A stretch of DNA of 15,525 nucleotides. Origin: Helicobacteraceae bacterium. Its GTDB lineage: Bacteria > Campylobacterota > Campylobacteria > Campylobacterales > Sulfurimonadaceae. The position numbers and the translations under genes are program-made. The stretch covers positions 1-15,525 of the forward strand of contig CANMHZ010000007.1 of NCBI GenBank assembly GCA_947497635.1, read 5' to 3'. This document shows positions 1 through 7,518 of this stretch, in pieces; positions within the stretch are counted from its first letter, which is position 1; each line of letters starts with the position of its first letter. The notes beneath the pieces are model-generated. The model worked only from the letters and a program-made list of their open reading frames with translations. It did no database searches and was not told the DNA's origin.

Positions 1-1358
1 AATCCCATCAGCTTTTTGATGAACAGTGGAACACTTATCTCAAAGGGGCGGTAACACCAGAAGAGGAAAAAAAGCTTTCCTCGGCAAAAGTGATCATTGA
101 ACGTACAGACCGCTCAATCGATTTGCTCGAAAAAGCGATGAAAGAAAAACAACTGATGAGCGTACTGGATCTTATCCAAAGTGATTTTCCCTATAGTCTC
201 ACCCCAGCTTGTGAACAACTCGACGAGCTAATTGAATTACAAATCACTAACGCCAATAACCTCTATATCATTTCTCAAAAAGAGTTTGATAAAATGCTTT
301 GGCTCATTATCCTCTCATTTCCGATCGGAATGATTATCGTCCATATTGTCCTCCACTTCATCACCAAATATCTACTCAAAAAAATAGCCAATTTAACTAA
401 AATTGCGCAACATCTACGCTCAGGAAATCTTTTAGAGCGGATTGATTCAACGGGGGATGACGAACTATCCACTGCAGCAAAAGATATGAATGACTCGATG
501 CAGGAGCTCCAAGAAATGATGAGTAGCATGAAATGTTCCTCGGATAATAGCATCACTTCAGCGCAAGAGCTTTACAGTGTTTGTGGAGTGATTAAAAATC
601 GGTTGGAAACCAGCGCAACCGATATTTCCCAAAGTCATAGCCAAATTTTTGCCCTTCAAAAAATTATTCACACCTCTACCGATGCGTCCGAAGAGACCAA
701 TACCAAAATCACTGAAGCTTCAGCGCAACTTTCCAAAGCCAGTCAACAAATCACCAAAATGAATGGGGATATACATGTCGTTGCTAAAACGCAAACCACC
801 CTCTCAGATGATTTAAAAACCCTTACATCTCAAGCACAAGATATTAAAGGGGTACTCAACATCATCGGAGATATTGCCGATCAAACGAATCTTTTGGCGC
901 TCAATGCTGCAATCGAAGCAGCACGGGCGGGAGAACACGGGAGAGGGTTTGCTGTTGTAGCTGACGAAGTACGAAAACTCGCTGAACGAACACAAGAGAG
1001 CCTTTCACAAATCAATCAAACTATTAGCAACATCGTCGGTGCTATCACCGATACAAGCCAAAAAATGAACAAATCATCCAACTCCATTCAGCTCATATCC
1101 AAAGATTCCAATGCAATTCAAACGATGATTCAAACCTCATCCTCTTTGATGGAGCTAGCCACGTCCAGTATTTATCATTCGAACAAAGGATTAGTCGAAC
1201 TAATCGAAGGCATTCGGTTGATTTCAACAAAAATCGATTCAATCAATATTATTGCGACGTCCAATACAACCAGTATCTCTCAAATTACGAATGTTGCCCA
1301 TGGACTTGATACGAATACAGGTGAACTCCACGAAACACTCCAAAGATTCCGAACTTAA
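1..1358 (+). CDS. Methyl-accepting chemotaxis protein (5' end outside window)
   Basis: Transmembrane chemoreceptor that passes a periplasmic stimulus to CheA/CheW. The frame is open from base 3 to the TAA at 1356-1358, so the gene starts left of the window; an internal GTG at 90 is not a convincing start. Counting from that GTG, a periplasmic helical sensor portion precedes a membrane helix at about residues 69-91. A HAMP-type linker (about 92-145) follows, then a long coiled coil with the highly conserved hairpin tip (GDIADQTNLLALNAAIEAAR, then GRGFAVVADEVRKLAERT) at about 257-297. The helical sensor resembles the 4HB/Tar ligand-binding type, but only its second half is visible, so the ligand cannot be named. 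The protein ends LQRFRT with no CheR-binding pentapeptide like NWETF. It converges with the next gene and overlaps it by 4 bp. Confidence 0.95.
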   Translation, partial: SHQLFDEQWNTYLKGAVTPEEEKKLSSAKVIIERTDRSIDLLEKAMKEKQLMSVLDLIQSDFPYSLTPACEQLDELIELQITNANNLYIISQKEFDKMLWLIILSFPIGMIIVHIVLHFITKYLLKKIANLTKIAQHLRSGNLLERIDSTGDDELSTAAKDMNDSMQELQEMMSSMKCSSDNSITSAQELYSVCGVIKNRLETSATDISQSHSQIFALQKIIHTSTDASEETNTKITEASAQLSKASQQITKMNGDIHVVAKTQTTLSDDLKTLTSQAQDIKGVLNIIGDIADQTNLLALNAAIEAARAGEHGRGFAVVADEVRKLAERTQESLSQINQTISNIVGAITDTSQKMNKSSNSIQLISKDSNAIQTMIQTSSSLMELATSSIYHSNKGLVELIEGIRLISTKIDSINIIATSNTTSISQITNVAHGLDTNTGELHETLQRFRT

Positions 1359-1699
1359 CCCAAAAACTCTATCACCCTCTCAACAGGACGACCGATAATG
1401 GCACGGTTACCGTCGATAAGAATCGGGCGTTCGATAAGCTTCGGATTCTCTGCGAGTGCATCAATAAGCAGTGATTCATCCTCAACACTTGCCAAAGACA
1501 GCTCTTTATACAAATCCTCTTTTGTTCGCATCAACTCCCGTGCCGAGATACCAAGTTTGGCTAAAAGGGAAACGATTTCTTCGCGTGAAGGAGCCGTTTC
1601 GAGATATTTTATAACCTCTATCCCCTCACCTCTCTCTTCGAGGAGTTTTAATGCTTCGCGTGATTTTGAACATTTCGGATTGTGCCAGATGGTTGTCAT
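1355..1699 (-). CDS. arsC: ArsC/YfgD-family thioredoxin-fold protein
   Basis: A 114-residue member of the glutaredoxin-dependent arsenate reductase family. Cys10 in NPKCSKSR is the expected nucleophile. Arg58, Arg91 and Arg104 (in LMRTKED, ERPILID and IGRPVE) match the three anion-binding arginines of E. coli ArsC. The wording ELMRTKEDLYKEL and NPKLIERPI is closer to E. coli YfgD than to plasmid ArsC, so arsenate reduction is a family name rather than a demonstrated role; no arsenite pump or ArsR lies nearby. It is full length for the family. The ATG at 1699 is preceded by AAAGG (minus strand) as ribosome binding site. Its TAA overlaps the TAA of the convergent chemoreceptor gene in the palindrome TTAA (1355-1358). 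Confidence 0.9.
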   Translation of the reverse strand: MTTIWHNPKCSKSREALKLLEERGEGIEVIKYLETAPSREEIVSLLAKLGISARELMRTKEDLYKELSLASVEDESLLIDALAENPKLIERPILIDGNRAIIGRPVERVIEFLG

Positions 1700-1722
1700 G
1701 ATGTTGACCTTTTTTTGGCGGT

Positions 1723-1751
1723 ATTATAACTTTTTACGTTGAGATTTTGAA
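1723..1751 (-). promoter_or_regulatory. Likely promoter of the ArsC/YfgD gene
   Basis: On the minus strand TTCAAA (1746-1751) is followed after 17 bp by a perfect TATAAT (1723-1728), 24 bp before the start codon. The -35 lies inside an inverted repeat TTGAGA/TCTCAA (1739-1744 and 1753-1758), a possible operator. Confidence 0.6.
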
Positions 1752-1776
1752 TTCTCAATAAATTCTTATTTTTATA

Positions 1777-1810
1777 ACTTAACACTAATGTAACACTTAA
1801 ATGGAATAAT
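1777..1810 (+). promoter_or_regulatory. Third copy of the 11-bp-repeat promoter module, pointing at the exbD 3' end
   Basis: The 19-mer ACTTAACACTAATGTAACA at 1777-1795 is identical to the copy upstream of the TonB receptor. It holds TAACAC at 1780 and 1791, exactly 11 bp apart. After an 8-bp gap comes AATAAT (1805-1810), the same spacing as in the two copies of the exbB/receptor region. It would start a rightward transcript near 1817, antisense to exbD, while no rightward gene begins here. It may instead serve as a distal site for arsC, whose promoter is about 50 bp away on the other strand. Confidence 0.6.
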
Positions 1811-1832
1811 AACAATCTGAAAAATAATCAAA

Positions 1833-2216
1833 TTATTTATCGGTAACGATATAGAGCTGTTCATGCCCTAGACGTTTGAGAACGTCCATCACTCCAACAA
1901 AATTTTGAAATGCCGCATCTTTATCGCTGTAAAGCACAACCGTCATCTCTTTACCGCCTGCCACAACGCGCTGCTCAAATTCACCCAAATCAATCGGTGT
2001 TTTTGACTCATCCAACATTAGAACCCCATCTTTTTGGATAGTCAGTTTAAGTTCAGAGGGTTTATGCTCTGCAGCTGTACCCTTGGCATCAGGTAAATCA
2101 ACAGGGATTAATCCGGTACGAATAAATGTCGCCGTCGTCAATACCATGACCAAAAGAACCAGCATAATGTCGATAAAAGGAATGACATTAATGGAATCAA
2201 CCCGTTTCATTTTCAT
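1833..2216 (-). CDS. exbD: ExbD, TonB-system energy transducer
   Basis: Inner-membrane partner of ExbB that uses the proton gradient to drive TonB. The 127-residue protein has a short cytoplasmic start (MKMKRVDS), one membrane helix at about residues 11-33 and a periplasmic ExbD/TolR domain. Asp16 in VIPFIDIML corresponds to the essential membrane aspartate (Asp25) of E. coli ExbD. The length fits the compact ExbD form common in Campylobacterota. The start is set by AGAGGG upstream on the minus strand, overlapping the end of exbB; the gap to exbB is only 4 bp, so the two are cotranscribed. An A/T-only stem (ATTATTT type, around 1820-1838) after the stop could act as a weak terminator. Confidence 0.95.
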   Translation of the reverse strand: MKMKRVDSINVIPFIDIMLVLLVMVLTTATFIRTGLIPVDLPDAKGTAAEHKPSELKLTIQKDGVLMLDESKTPIDLGEFEQRVVAGGKEMTVVLYSDKDAAFQNFVGVMDVLKRLGHEQLYIVTDK

Positions 2217-2220
2217 AAAA

Positions 2221-2673
2221 TTACCCTCTATGTTTGTGAGAGTTAATATCCCACGTTGTCAAAAGTCGCTCCATTTTTCGCAATAATATATTATAAAAAA
2301 TAATAGCAGGAATCGCAACTACAAGACCCATCGCCGTAGCTTTGAGGGCTAACGCTAGACCTGTCATAATCTTCTTCGGATCGACGGCACCAACATCCCC
2401 GAGACTGTAAAAGGTCATCATAATCCCTAATACGGTTCCAAGCAACCCAACGTATGGAGCATTTGAACCAATCGTTGCAATCGTGCTGACGTTGTTTCCC
2501 AAATCAAGTTCGAGTTCTTCTTTGGTCTCATAATCATCGAGACGAATAGACTTATACGCCATCAGCCGTTCTATAAAAAATGACAATGAGGCAATGCTCA
2601 TCAGCACCAAAATACCGACGATTCCATAATCTATCGCAGTGTGTGCATATTCCAACATGTTGCTATTTTCCAT
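2221..2673 (-). CDS. exbB: ExbB, TonB-system proton channel subunit
   Basis: Membrane protein that forms the ion-conducting pentamer around ExbD and energises TonB. The 150-residue form has three hydrophobic segments at about residues 17-36, 73-92 and 105-130. The middle holds NAPYVGLLGTVLGIMMTF, the MotA/TolQ/ExbB signature, and the third holds LALKATAMGLVVAIPAIIFYN. The ATG follows GGGAG on the minus strand. It starts the exbB-exbD operon, divergent from the TonB receptor gene, with a shared 187-bp control region. In the E. coli pattern GIAEALLATAIG the glutamate (Glu176) aligns with Leu108 here and the following region carries Lys111; this may be normal for the short subfamily, which I cannot verify. 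Confidence 0.93.
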   Translation of the reverse strand: MENSNMLEYAHTAIDYGIVGILVLMSIASLSFFIERLMAYKSIRLDDYETKEELELDLGNNVSTIATIGSNAPYVGLLGTVLGIMMTFYSLGDVGAVDPKKIMTGLALALKATAMGLVVAIPAIIFYNILLRKMERLLTTWDINSHKHRG

Positions 2674-2750
2674 TCTTTTCTCCCTGTGTAATTGATTTTA
2701 ACGCTCTGATTCGCTAAAAACGCATCGCATGCCAAAACAGCTGTCACAGA

Positions 2751-2784
2751 ATTATTTCGCATTACTGTTACATTAGTGTTAAGT
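2751..2784 (-). promoter_or_regulatory. Promoter module for exbB-exbD (11-bp direct repeats plus -10)
   Basis: Read on the minus strand: ACTTAACACTAATGTAACA (2784 to 2766) continues as two tandem 11-mers TAACACTAATG and TAACAGTAATG (2781 to 2760). Eight bp after the second TAACAG comes AATAAT (2756 to 2751) as -10. There is no separate -35; the second repeat takes its place. This is the geometry of promoters activated by OmpR/PhoB-family response regulators. Confidence 0.65.
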
Positions 2785-2813
2785 TTATTTTTTTACTTAA
2801 CACTAATGTAACA
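2766..2813. repeat. Perfect 19-bp inverted repeat between exbB and the TonB receptor gene
   Basis: TGTTACATTAGTGTTAAGT (2766-2784) and its exact reverse complement ACTTAACACTAATGTAACA (2795-2813) flank a 10-bp T-rich spacer. The two arms are the divergent regulatory modules listed separately. The inner halves also read GTGTTA-N16-TAACAC, a spacing compatible with a dyad-binding regulator. Confidence 0.95.
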
Positions 2814-2828
2814 CTCTTTCTTCATAAT
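2795..2828 (+). promoter_or_regulatory. Promoter module for the TonB receptor operon
   Basis: TAACAC at 2798 and again at 2809 (11-bp period) is followed after 8 bp (2815-2822) by CATAAT at 2823-2828, 32 bp before the receptor start codon. The arrangement mirrors the exbB promoter on the other strand, so both operons should respond to the same regulator. Confidence 0.65.
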
Positions 2829-2860
2829 CACACTCTTAATTCAAATTTTAAGGAAGAATA

Positions 2861-5044
2861 ATGACAAAAACCAGTCGAATCTCTCATAGTATCCTTCTCT
2901 CTACACTTTTAGCCAGTTCGTGTATCGCGACTGAAAATCTAGGAATTATAGGTATCGACTCGACAACCATCGATGATCGCTTTCATACCAGTAAAACAGA
3001 AGCATCATCCACTGCTACCATTGACGGCAAAAAAGTCGATGAAGCCCATATCGAAAATCTTCAGCAAGTTCTCCAAGCAATTCCAGGCATTACAACTGAA
3101 ATCAAATCAGGGGATACTCTCAAAATTCATATCAGAGGGGTTGAAAATCAACGCTATATGGGTGAAAAACCTGGTGTTGCTATCGTCATCGACGGCGTCC
3201 CCGTTTTTGAACGCACGGGAGCGGTCAATATCGATCTTGATAACATTGCATCCATCAAAGTGATTAAAGGAGGAGCATCCTATCTATTCGGTGATGATGC
3301 ACTCGCAGGAGCGGTCATCATCACCACAAAAAAAGGGGCTGCGAATAAATCTATGCTCGCTACTGAGTTTGGGAGCTTTGGCTCTCAAAAACTTTTAGCT
3401 GAAACCTCCTTTGCTAATGACTCACTTAACGCTCGACTTCAAGTAAGCGAACGTAAAAGTGATGGCTACTGGAAAGATTCCCAGTACCTGTCACGCTACG
3501 CCAATGGAAAATTACAGTATTACCTTGATGACACAAGTGATTTAACGTTTGGACTAGAAGCGTCTCACCGTGAAAAAGATTCTCATGGAACGGTTGAGGG
3601 AATGACCCAAGCCCTTACAGATCCCACAAGTATAGTAGGGCGTGATTACTCTCGTAAATACGACGTTGATCTCCTCAAACTGTTTTTAACGTATAGCAAA
3701 GATTTCGGCAATAATTCGAATCTTTTAGTCAACGTTTATCAGTACGGTGATGATACTCAATTTGTAAGTACACCTCAAAAATACAGTTCTACGGGTGCCG
3801 TTGTGACTGCTGATGATGCTTATACCACACTGAATGATTATCATCAAGTCCAACGAGGTCTTAAAAGTGAATATCGTAATGAAGGACAAAACGTAGCGTA
3901 TCTCCTTGGAGCTGATCTTCGCAACAATGTGTATGAAAATAAAACATCCTATCTTGTTGATTTCAAAACAAGCACATATTCAACAACAATTTATCGTGCT
4001 GGAACAGTGACGGGAGATAATAAAACGATAGAAGAAGTTTACGCTCCCTATGCAGAAGTTAAAATTCCATTCAATGAAACGACCACGCTCACGCTTAATG
4101 GTCGGTACGATAACATTCGTCTCGATTACGACGATGCCCTTCACGCACTCTCTCTTCAAAAAGATTTCGATGTTTACTCACACCGTGCAGGTCTTACGCA
4201 CGCCCTAAACGATTCGACGACCCTTTTTATTAGCCGCTCGACAGGTTTTCGTGCACCCTCTATTGATCAGCTTTTCAACGGTACCATTACCCTCGACTCC
4301 AAAGTGCTTAATAATCCTGATCTTAAACCTGAAGAAGCAATCAATTATGATCTCGGAATTCGTGGAACAATACCAGCCATGGATAATACTCTAAGCTACG
4401 AAGCCACTCTCTTTTGGCTCGATCGGAAAGACTATATCATGTCCTCAATCGGACAATATACCGCTGCCACAGCTACTAACCCTCAGAAATATGAAAACAT
4501 TGGTGGAATGCGCAGTAAAGGTTTAGAACTTTCTCTTCAAAGCGATTCTAAAAAAACATTCTCGTTTGATATGGCGTATACCTATCTCGATTCCTATTTT
4601 ACTCAATATGATAATTTTTACCTCGGACTTGGCAGCCCTTATATTCCATCAACTTATACTCAAGTGCACTACGATTTAACGGGCAATACGGTTCCAAGAA
4701 CCTCCAAGCACACGCTAAATTTGACAGGCAACTACAATATTACTTCTTCAACTCTTTTATCAGCAGAATTTACTGCAAAATCAAGTTACTACGCTGATGA
4801 ACTCAATCAGCTAAAAATGCCAGGATACGAAGTGATCAATCTCCTCGCTAAACACTCTGAAAAATGGGGAAATACCACGTTTGACGTATTCGTTCGTATC
4901 GATAATGTCTTTGATAAATTCTACTTCAACACCGCTCGCAGCAGTGGAGATCGCGATTACAACAAAATTTATAATGAAGAAGACCTTTCCCTTACTGTCA
5001 ATCCGGGGCGTGTCTATACGGCTGGACTTGCCGTCAAATTTTAA
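2861..5044 (+). CDS. TonB-dependent outer-membrane receptor
   Basis: Imports a scarce metal or metal complex across the outer membrane using energy from TonB-ExbB-ExbD. The 727 residues comprise a signal peptide (about 1-23), a plug domain (about 50-160, with IRGVENQR, VAIVIDGVPVF and the typical IKVIKGGASYLFGDDALAGAVIITTKKG) and a 22-strand barrel ending in the expected terminal phenylalanine (GRVYTAGLAVKF). FRAPSIDQLFNG and LKPEEAINYDLGIRG are typical barrel signatures of siderophore/vitamin B12-type receptors. Start ATG follows AAGGAAG. First gene of a rightward operon; the ribosome binding site of the next gene touches its stop. The substrate cannot be read from the sequence; neighbours point to a metal such as nickel, cobalt, copper or iron. 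Confidence 0.93.
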   Translation: MTKTSRISHSILLSTLLASSCIATENLGIIGIDSTTIDDRFHTSKTEASSTATIDGKKVDEAHIENLQQVLQAIPGITTEIKSGDTLKIHIRGVENQRYMGEKPGVAIVIDGVPVFERTGAVNIDLDNIASIKVIKGGASYLFGDDALAGAVIITTKKGAANKSMLATEFGSFGSQKLLAETSFANDSLNARLQVSERKSDGYWKDSQYLSRYANGKLQYYLDDTSDLTFGLEASHREKDSHGTVEGMTQALTDPTSIVGRDYSRKYDVDLLKLFLTYSKDFGNNSNLLVNVYQYGDDTQFVSTPQKYSSTGAVVTADDAYTTLNDYHQVQRGLKSEYRNEGQNVAYLLGADLRNNVYENKTSYLVDFKTSTYSTTIYRAGTVTGDNKTIEEVYAPYAEVKIPFNETTTLTLNGRYDNIRLDYDDALHALSLQKDFDVYSHRAGLTHALNDSTTLFISRSTGFRAPSIDQLFNGTITLDSKVLNNPDLKPEEAINYDLGIRGTIPAMDNTLSYEATLFWLDRKDYIMSSIGQYTAATATNPQKYENIGGMRSKGLELSLQSDSKKTFSFDMAYTYLDSYFTQYDNFYLGLGSPYIPSTYTQVHYDLTGNTVPRTSKHTLNLTGNYNITSSTLLSAEFTAKSSYYADELNQLKMPGYEVINLLAKHSEKWGNTTFDVFVRIDNVFDKFYFNTARSSGDRDYNKIYNEEDLSLTVNPGRVYTAGLAVKF

Positions 5045-5053
5045 GGAGATGCA

Positions 5054-5872
5054 ATGAACAAAACTATTTTAACACTCCTTGTCGCAGCTACCCTTTGGGG
5101 GTATGGTGATGGAAAAATGTATTGGGCTCCACACGGATGCGATGAAGGAAAAGTCACGGCATCCAAACACGGTGGGCACGGAAAGGGAGAAAGTGCAATG
5201 TTTGCGCTTATGAACATGAAAGAAAACACTTCTACGCGTCTCATTCTTCCTGATCTTTCCAAGCAACCACTCACGTTTAAACTTAACACAGTAATGCTTC
5301 CAAAACCTAAAATGGGTGGATATTATGCCATGGTCGCAGAAGGAAACAACACGGATGGTGTATACAGCGCTATCCGTTATTTATCCCTACAAGGTCGCCC
5401 AAGTAAAGTATCCCCAGTAGAACTCACATCCATGCCAAAAGTAGCTTTAGAGATCGTCCCAACTCCGTTGCACCGAGAACATGACCGCTATACCGCTTCA
5501 AAATCCTACACCTTTGTCCTCAGTTTTATGAACAAACCGCTGAACAATACAATGGTTACACTAGAAACCCACAACACTCCTGCTCAATCATACACAACGA
5601 ACGACAAGGGAGTTTTTAGTATCACCCTTCCCAACGATTTTAAAAATGTTCAGATTGGGCGTAGCGAAAATAAACCTTCCGAATTTCTCCTTAGTGCACA
5701 GCACCGCGATGGTGCAATTCTTTTTAAAAGCACATTGTCCATGCCTTACTCACTTAATCCTAACGACTACTGGCAATCTCAGATCTACGGAGCAGCTGCT
5801 ATCTTCATCGGTTTCTTAGTGGGACTATTCTTCTATCGCCGACACAAAAATCAAGGAGTTTCCCGTGGATAA
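5054..5872 (+). CDS. DUF4198-like periplasmic protein with C-terminal membrane anchor
   Basis: 272 residues: signal peptide (about 1-20), a His/Met-rich front (His27, Cys29, His39, His42, then Met-rich ALMNM), a beta-sandwich domain, and one C-terminal membrane helix (about 244-262) ending in a short basic tail YRRHKNQ. The segment ALEIVPTPLHREHDRYTASKSY..KPLNNTMVTLETHN..TNDKGVFSITLP (130-193, shown in part) has the layout of DUF4198/carboxypeptidase-regulatory-like domains. DUF4198 proteins accompany several nickel/cobalt uptake systems, so periplasmic metal binding or handover to the inner membrane is the likely role; this is inferred from family and context. AAGGAG at 5043 sets the start. 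It overlaps the next gene by 8 bp, implying translational coupling. Confidence 0.7.
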   Translation: MNKTILTLLVAATLWGYGDGKMYWAPHGCDEGKVTASKHGGHGKGESAMFALMNMKENTSTRLILPDLSKQPLTFKLNTVMLPKPKMGGYYAMVAEGNNTDGVYSAIRYLSLQGRPSKVSPVELTSMPKVALEIVPTPLHREHDRYTASKSYTFVLSFMNKPLNNTMVTLETHNTPAQSYTTNDKGVFSITLPNDFKNVQIGRSENKPSEFLLSAQHRDGAILFKSTLSMPYSLNPNDYWQSQIYGAAAIFIGFLVGLFFYRRHKNQGVSRG

Positions 5873-6866
5873 ACTACTCACAGTTACAGCACTACGACGG
5901 GTGATTCAACTCACTGCTTTTATCTTTTTCGTCTACGGTGCAACAATTTTTGCAACCTTTTACACAAACGATAAACTCACCCAAAGCTTACCAGCCCTCT
6001 CATGTGCCTATGATATGAAAGGCGGTGATTTTTGTGCTTTGATTCCGCTCCAGCACCAGATGGATCACCGCGTATCGGGGATCTTTACTCAAAATGCAAA
6101 AGTGATGGAAGCATTAATGGGAACCCTTATCACATTGGGAACATTTGCAATTCTCATCCTTCTCCTCAACAAAGCATTTTGCGGATGGCTTTGTCCTCTC
6201 GGTTTTTTTCAAGAAACGATCAGTATGATAGGAACCAAACTGGGGATCACTCAAATGGGGAGTTTTTCTCGGGAAACAATCAACAAAATTCGTCCAATCA
6301 AATGGTTTATTTTCCTCTTTTTAGTCCTTATTCTTCCTCTTTTGACGGGTATCGGCTTTCTTGGGCACGAATGGGGTAATCCATTTTGCTCTATCTGTCC
6401 CAGCCGTATCATGACAACAACTATGACCGGAGACATGTCACAAGCGTATATCTCTCAAGCAAATTGGGGCTATTTTACCCTTTCCCTCATCGCTGATTTG
6501 CTGTTTGGTTTGATGGTCGCGCTTGCCTTGTTTGTCCGTCAACCGTTTTGCCGTATCTGCCCGATGCTACCAATGCAGACATTGTTCAAAAAAATCGGAC
6601 TTTTACGCCTCGTTAAAAACGGCAATTCTCATTGTGATACATGTTCAAGTTGTGTCAAAGCATGCCCCATGGATATTTACGAGATCCAAAAGCAAGCCGA
6701 AAATAAAAATATCACGCACACAGATTGTACCCTCTGCGGTCGATGCGTTGAATTTTGTCCTCATGATGGAGTAATGAACTTCAAATACGGTCCCTTTACG
6801 ATCCTCTCATCGTCTAAAGAGTCATTTAAAAAACGAACCAAAATTGATAAATGGTGGAAAGGGTAA
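5865..6866 (+). CDS. NapH-like membrane polyferredoxin
   Basis: Integral membrane electron carrier of the NapH/CcoG-like class, 333 residues. Membrane helices lie near 13-31, 85-104, 146-164 and 204-224. Cys-Pro motifs occur at membrane edges: Cys106-x3-Cys110-Pro, Cys175-x2-Cys178-Pro and Cys229-x2-Cys232-Pro. The C-terminus carries two [4Fe-4S] ferredoxin motifs, Cys257/260/263/267-Pro and Cys288/291/294/298-Pro. Loop cysteines 47 and 57 face the other side. GTG start at 5865 is supported by AAGGAG at 5853. It overlaps the preceding gene by 8 bp and is followed by 4 bp before the next start. In this setting it probably moves electrons from the cytoplasm or quinol to reduce a periplasmic metal or a thiol partner, as proposed for CcoG with copper; no nap genes are present, so nitrate reduction is unlikely. 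Confidence 0.88.
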   Translation: MDKLLTVTALRRVIQLTAFIFFVYGATIFATFYTNDKLTQSLPALSCAYDMKGGDFCALIPLQHQMDHRVSGIFTQNAKVMEALMGTLITLGTFAILILLLNKAFCGWLCPLGFFQETISMIGTKLGITQMGSFSRETINKIRPIKWFIFLFLVLILPLLTGIGFLGHEWGNPFCSICPSRIMTTTMTGDMSQAYISQANWGYFTLSLIADLLFGLMVALALFVRQPFCRICPMLPMQTLFKKIGLLRLVKNGNSHCDTCSSCVKACPMDIYEIQKQAENKNITHTDCTLCGRCVEFCPHDGVMNFKYGPFTILSSSKESFKKRTKIDKWWKG

Positions 6867-6870
6867 ATCA

Positions 6871-7518
6871 ATGGAAGCTATGACACTCTTTTCACTTTTT
6901 TTAGTCGCTCTCTCGTATGGAGCGACTGCTTGTATGCTTACTTGTATGCCGTTACTCTCACCAATTCTTTTAGCCAATAGCGCAACACGGCAACAAAGTC
7001 TCCGCATATTACTTCCCATTAGTTTGGGACGCATCAGCGGCTACATTTTTCTCTCCCTCATCGCCTATCTCGGGGCGACCATGATTAAAACACTCATCAG
7101 CGATACCGAGTTGATGGGTTATCTCCTCGGCAGTGTTACCCTGATCCTAGCCGGACGTTTGTGGTTTTCGCTGAGAGTTTCCGCATCTTGTTGCAGTTCT
7201 TCACTCAATACCCCGCAGGGGAACATTGCCCTATTTATGACCGGAATGTTCCTCTCCATGTCTATTTGCGCACCCGTTATCACCATGATGACACTCAGCG
7301 CCACTAGCACTTCTATCGGGTGGGCAATAGCTTATGGCTTAGCTTTCGGGTTAGGTGCAACATTGTTGTGGTTTCTTTTTTTCTCTGTTGTCCTCACTGC
7401 GATTCTCAAAGAGAGCCTCTCCCACCTCTCAAACTATCGAAATATTCTCCAACACGCGGCACCGCTGATCCTCGCAAGTGTCGGCATAGCAATTTTTAAC
7501 GGATGGATACACCTATGA
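6871..7518 (+). CDS. DsbD/UreH-like polytopic membrane protein
   Basis: 215 residues, about six membrane helices. The ATG at 6871 (after GGAAAGGG) is preferred over an upstream TTG at 6844 because the latter overlaps the end of the ferredoxin gene by 23 bp without a ribosome binding site. The first helix ends in Cys21-x3-Cys25-Met-Pro, followed by LLSPILLAN; a loop has Cys107-Cys108; the fourth hydrophobic segment has Cys133-Ala-Pro. A Cys-x-Pro in helix 1 and a matching one in helix 4 recall the DsbD/CcdA electron carriers, while overall layout and length also fit the COG2836/UreH group often named sulfite exporter TauE/SafE. Either thiol-based electron transfer or metal transport is possible. 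Its TGA overlaps the ATG of tonB (ATGA). Confidence 0.75.
   Translation: MEAMTLFSLFLVALSYGATACMLTCMPLLSPILLANSATRQQSLRILLPISLGRISGYIFLSLIAYLGATMIKTLISDTELMGYLLGSVTLILAGRLWFSLRVSASCCSSSLNTPQGNIALFMTGMFLSMSICAPVITMMTLSATSTSIGWAIAYGLAFGLGATLLWFLFFSVVLTAILKESLSHLSNYRNILQHAAPLILASVGIAIFNGWIHL

Noticed and set aside
1398..1742. Rightward 114-codon frame opposite arsC
   Set aside because: Shadow of the well-supported minus-strand ArsC/YfgD gene; Ser/Arg-rich translation without a family.
6844..6870. TTG start at 6844 for the DsbD/UreH-like protein
   Set aside because: It overlaps the ferredoxin gene with no ribosome binding site; ATG 6871 has GGAAAGGG at proper distance and gives a normal first membrane helix.
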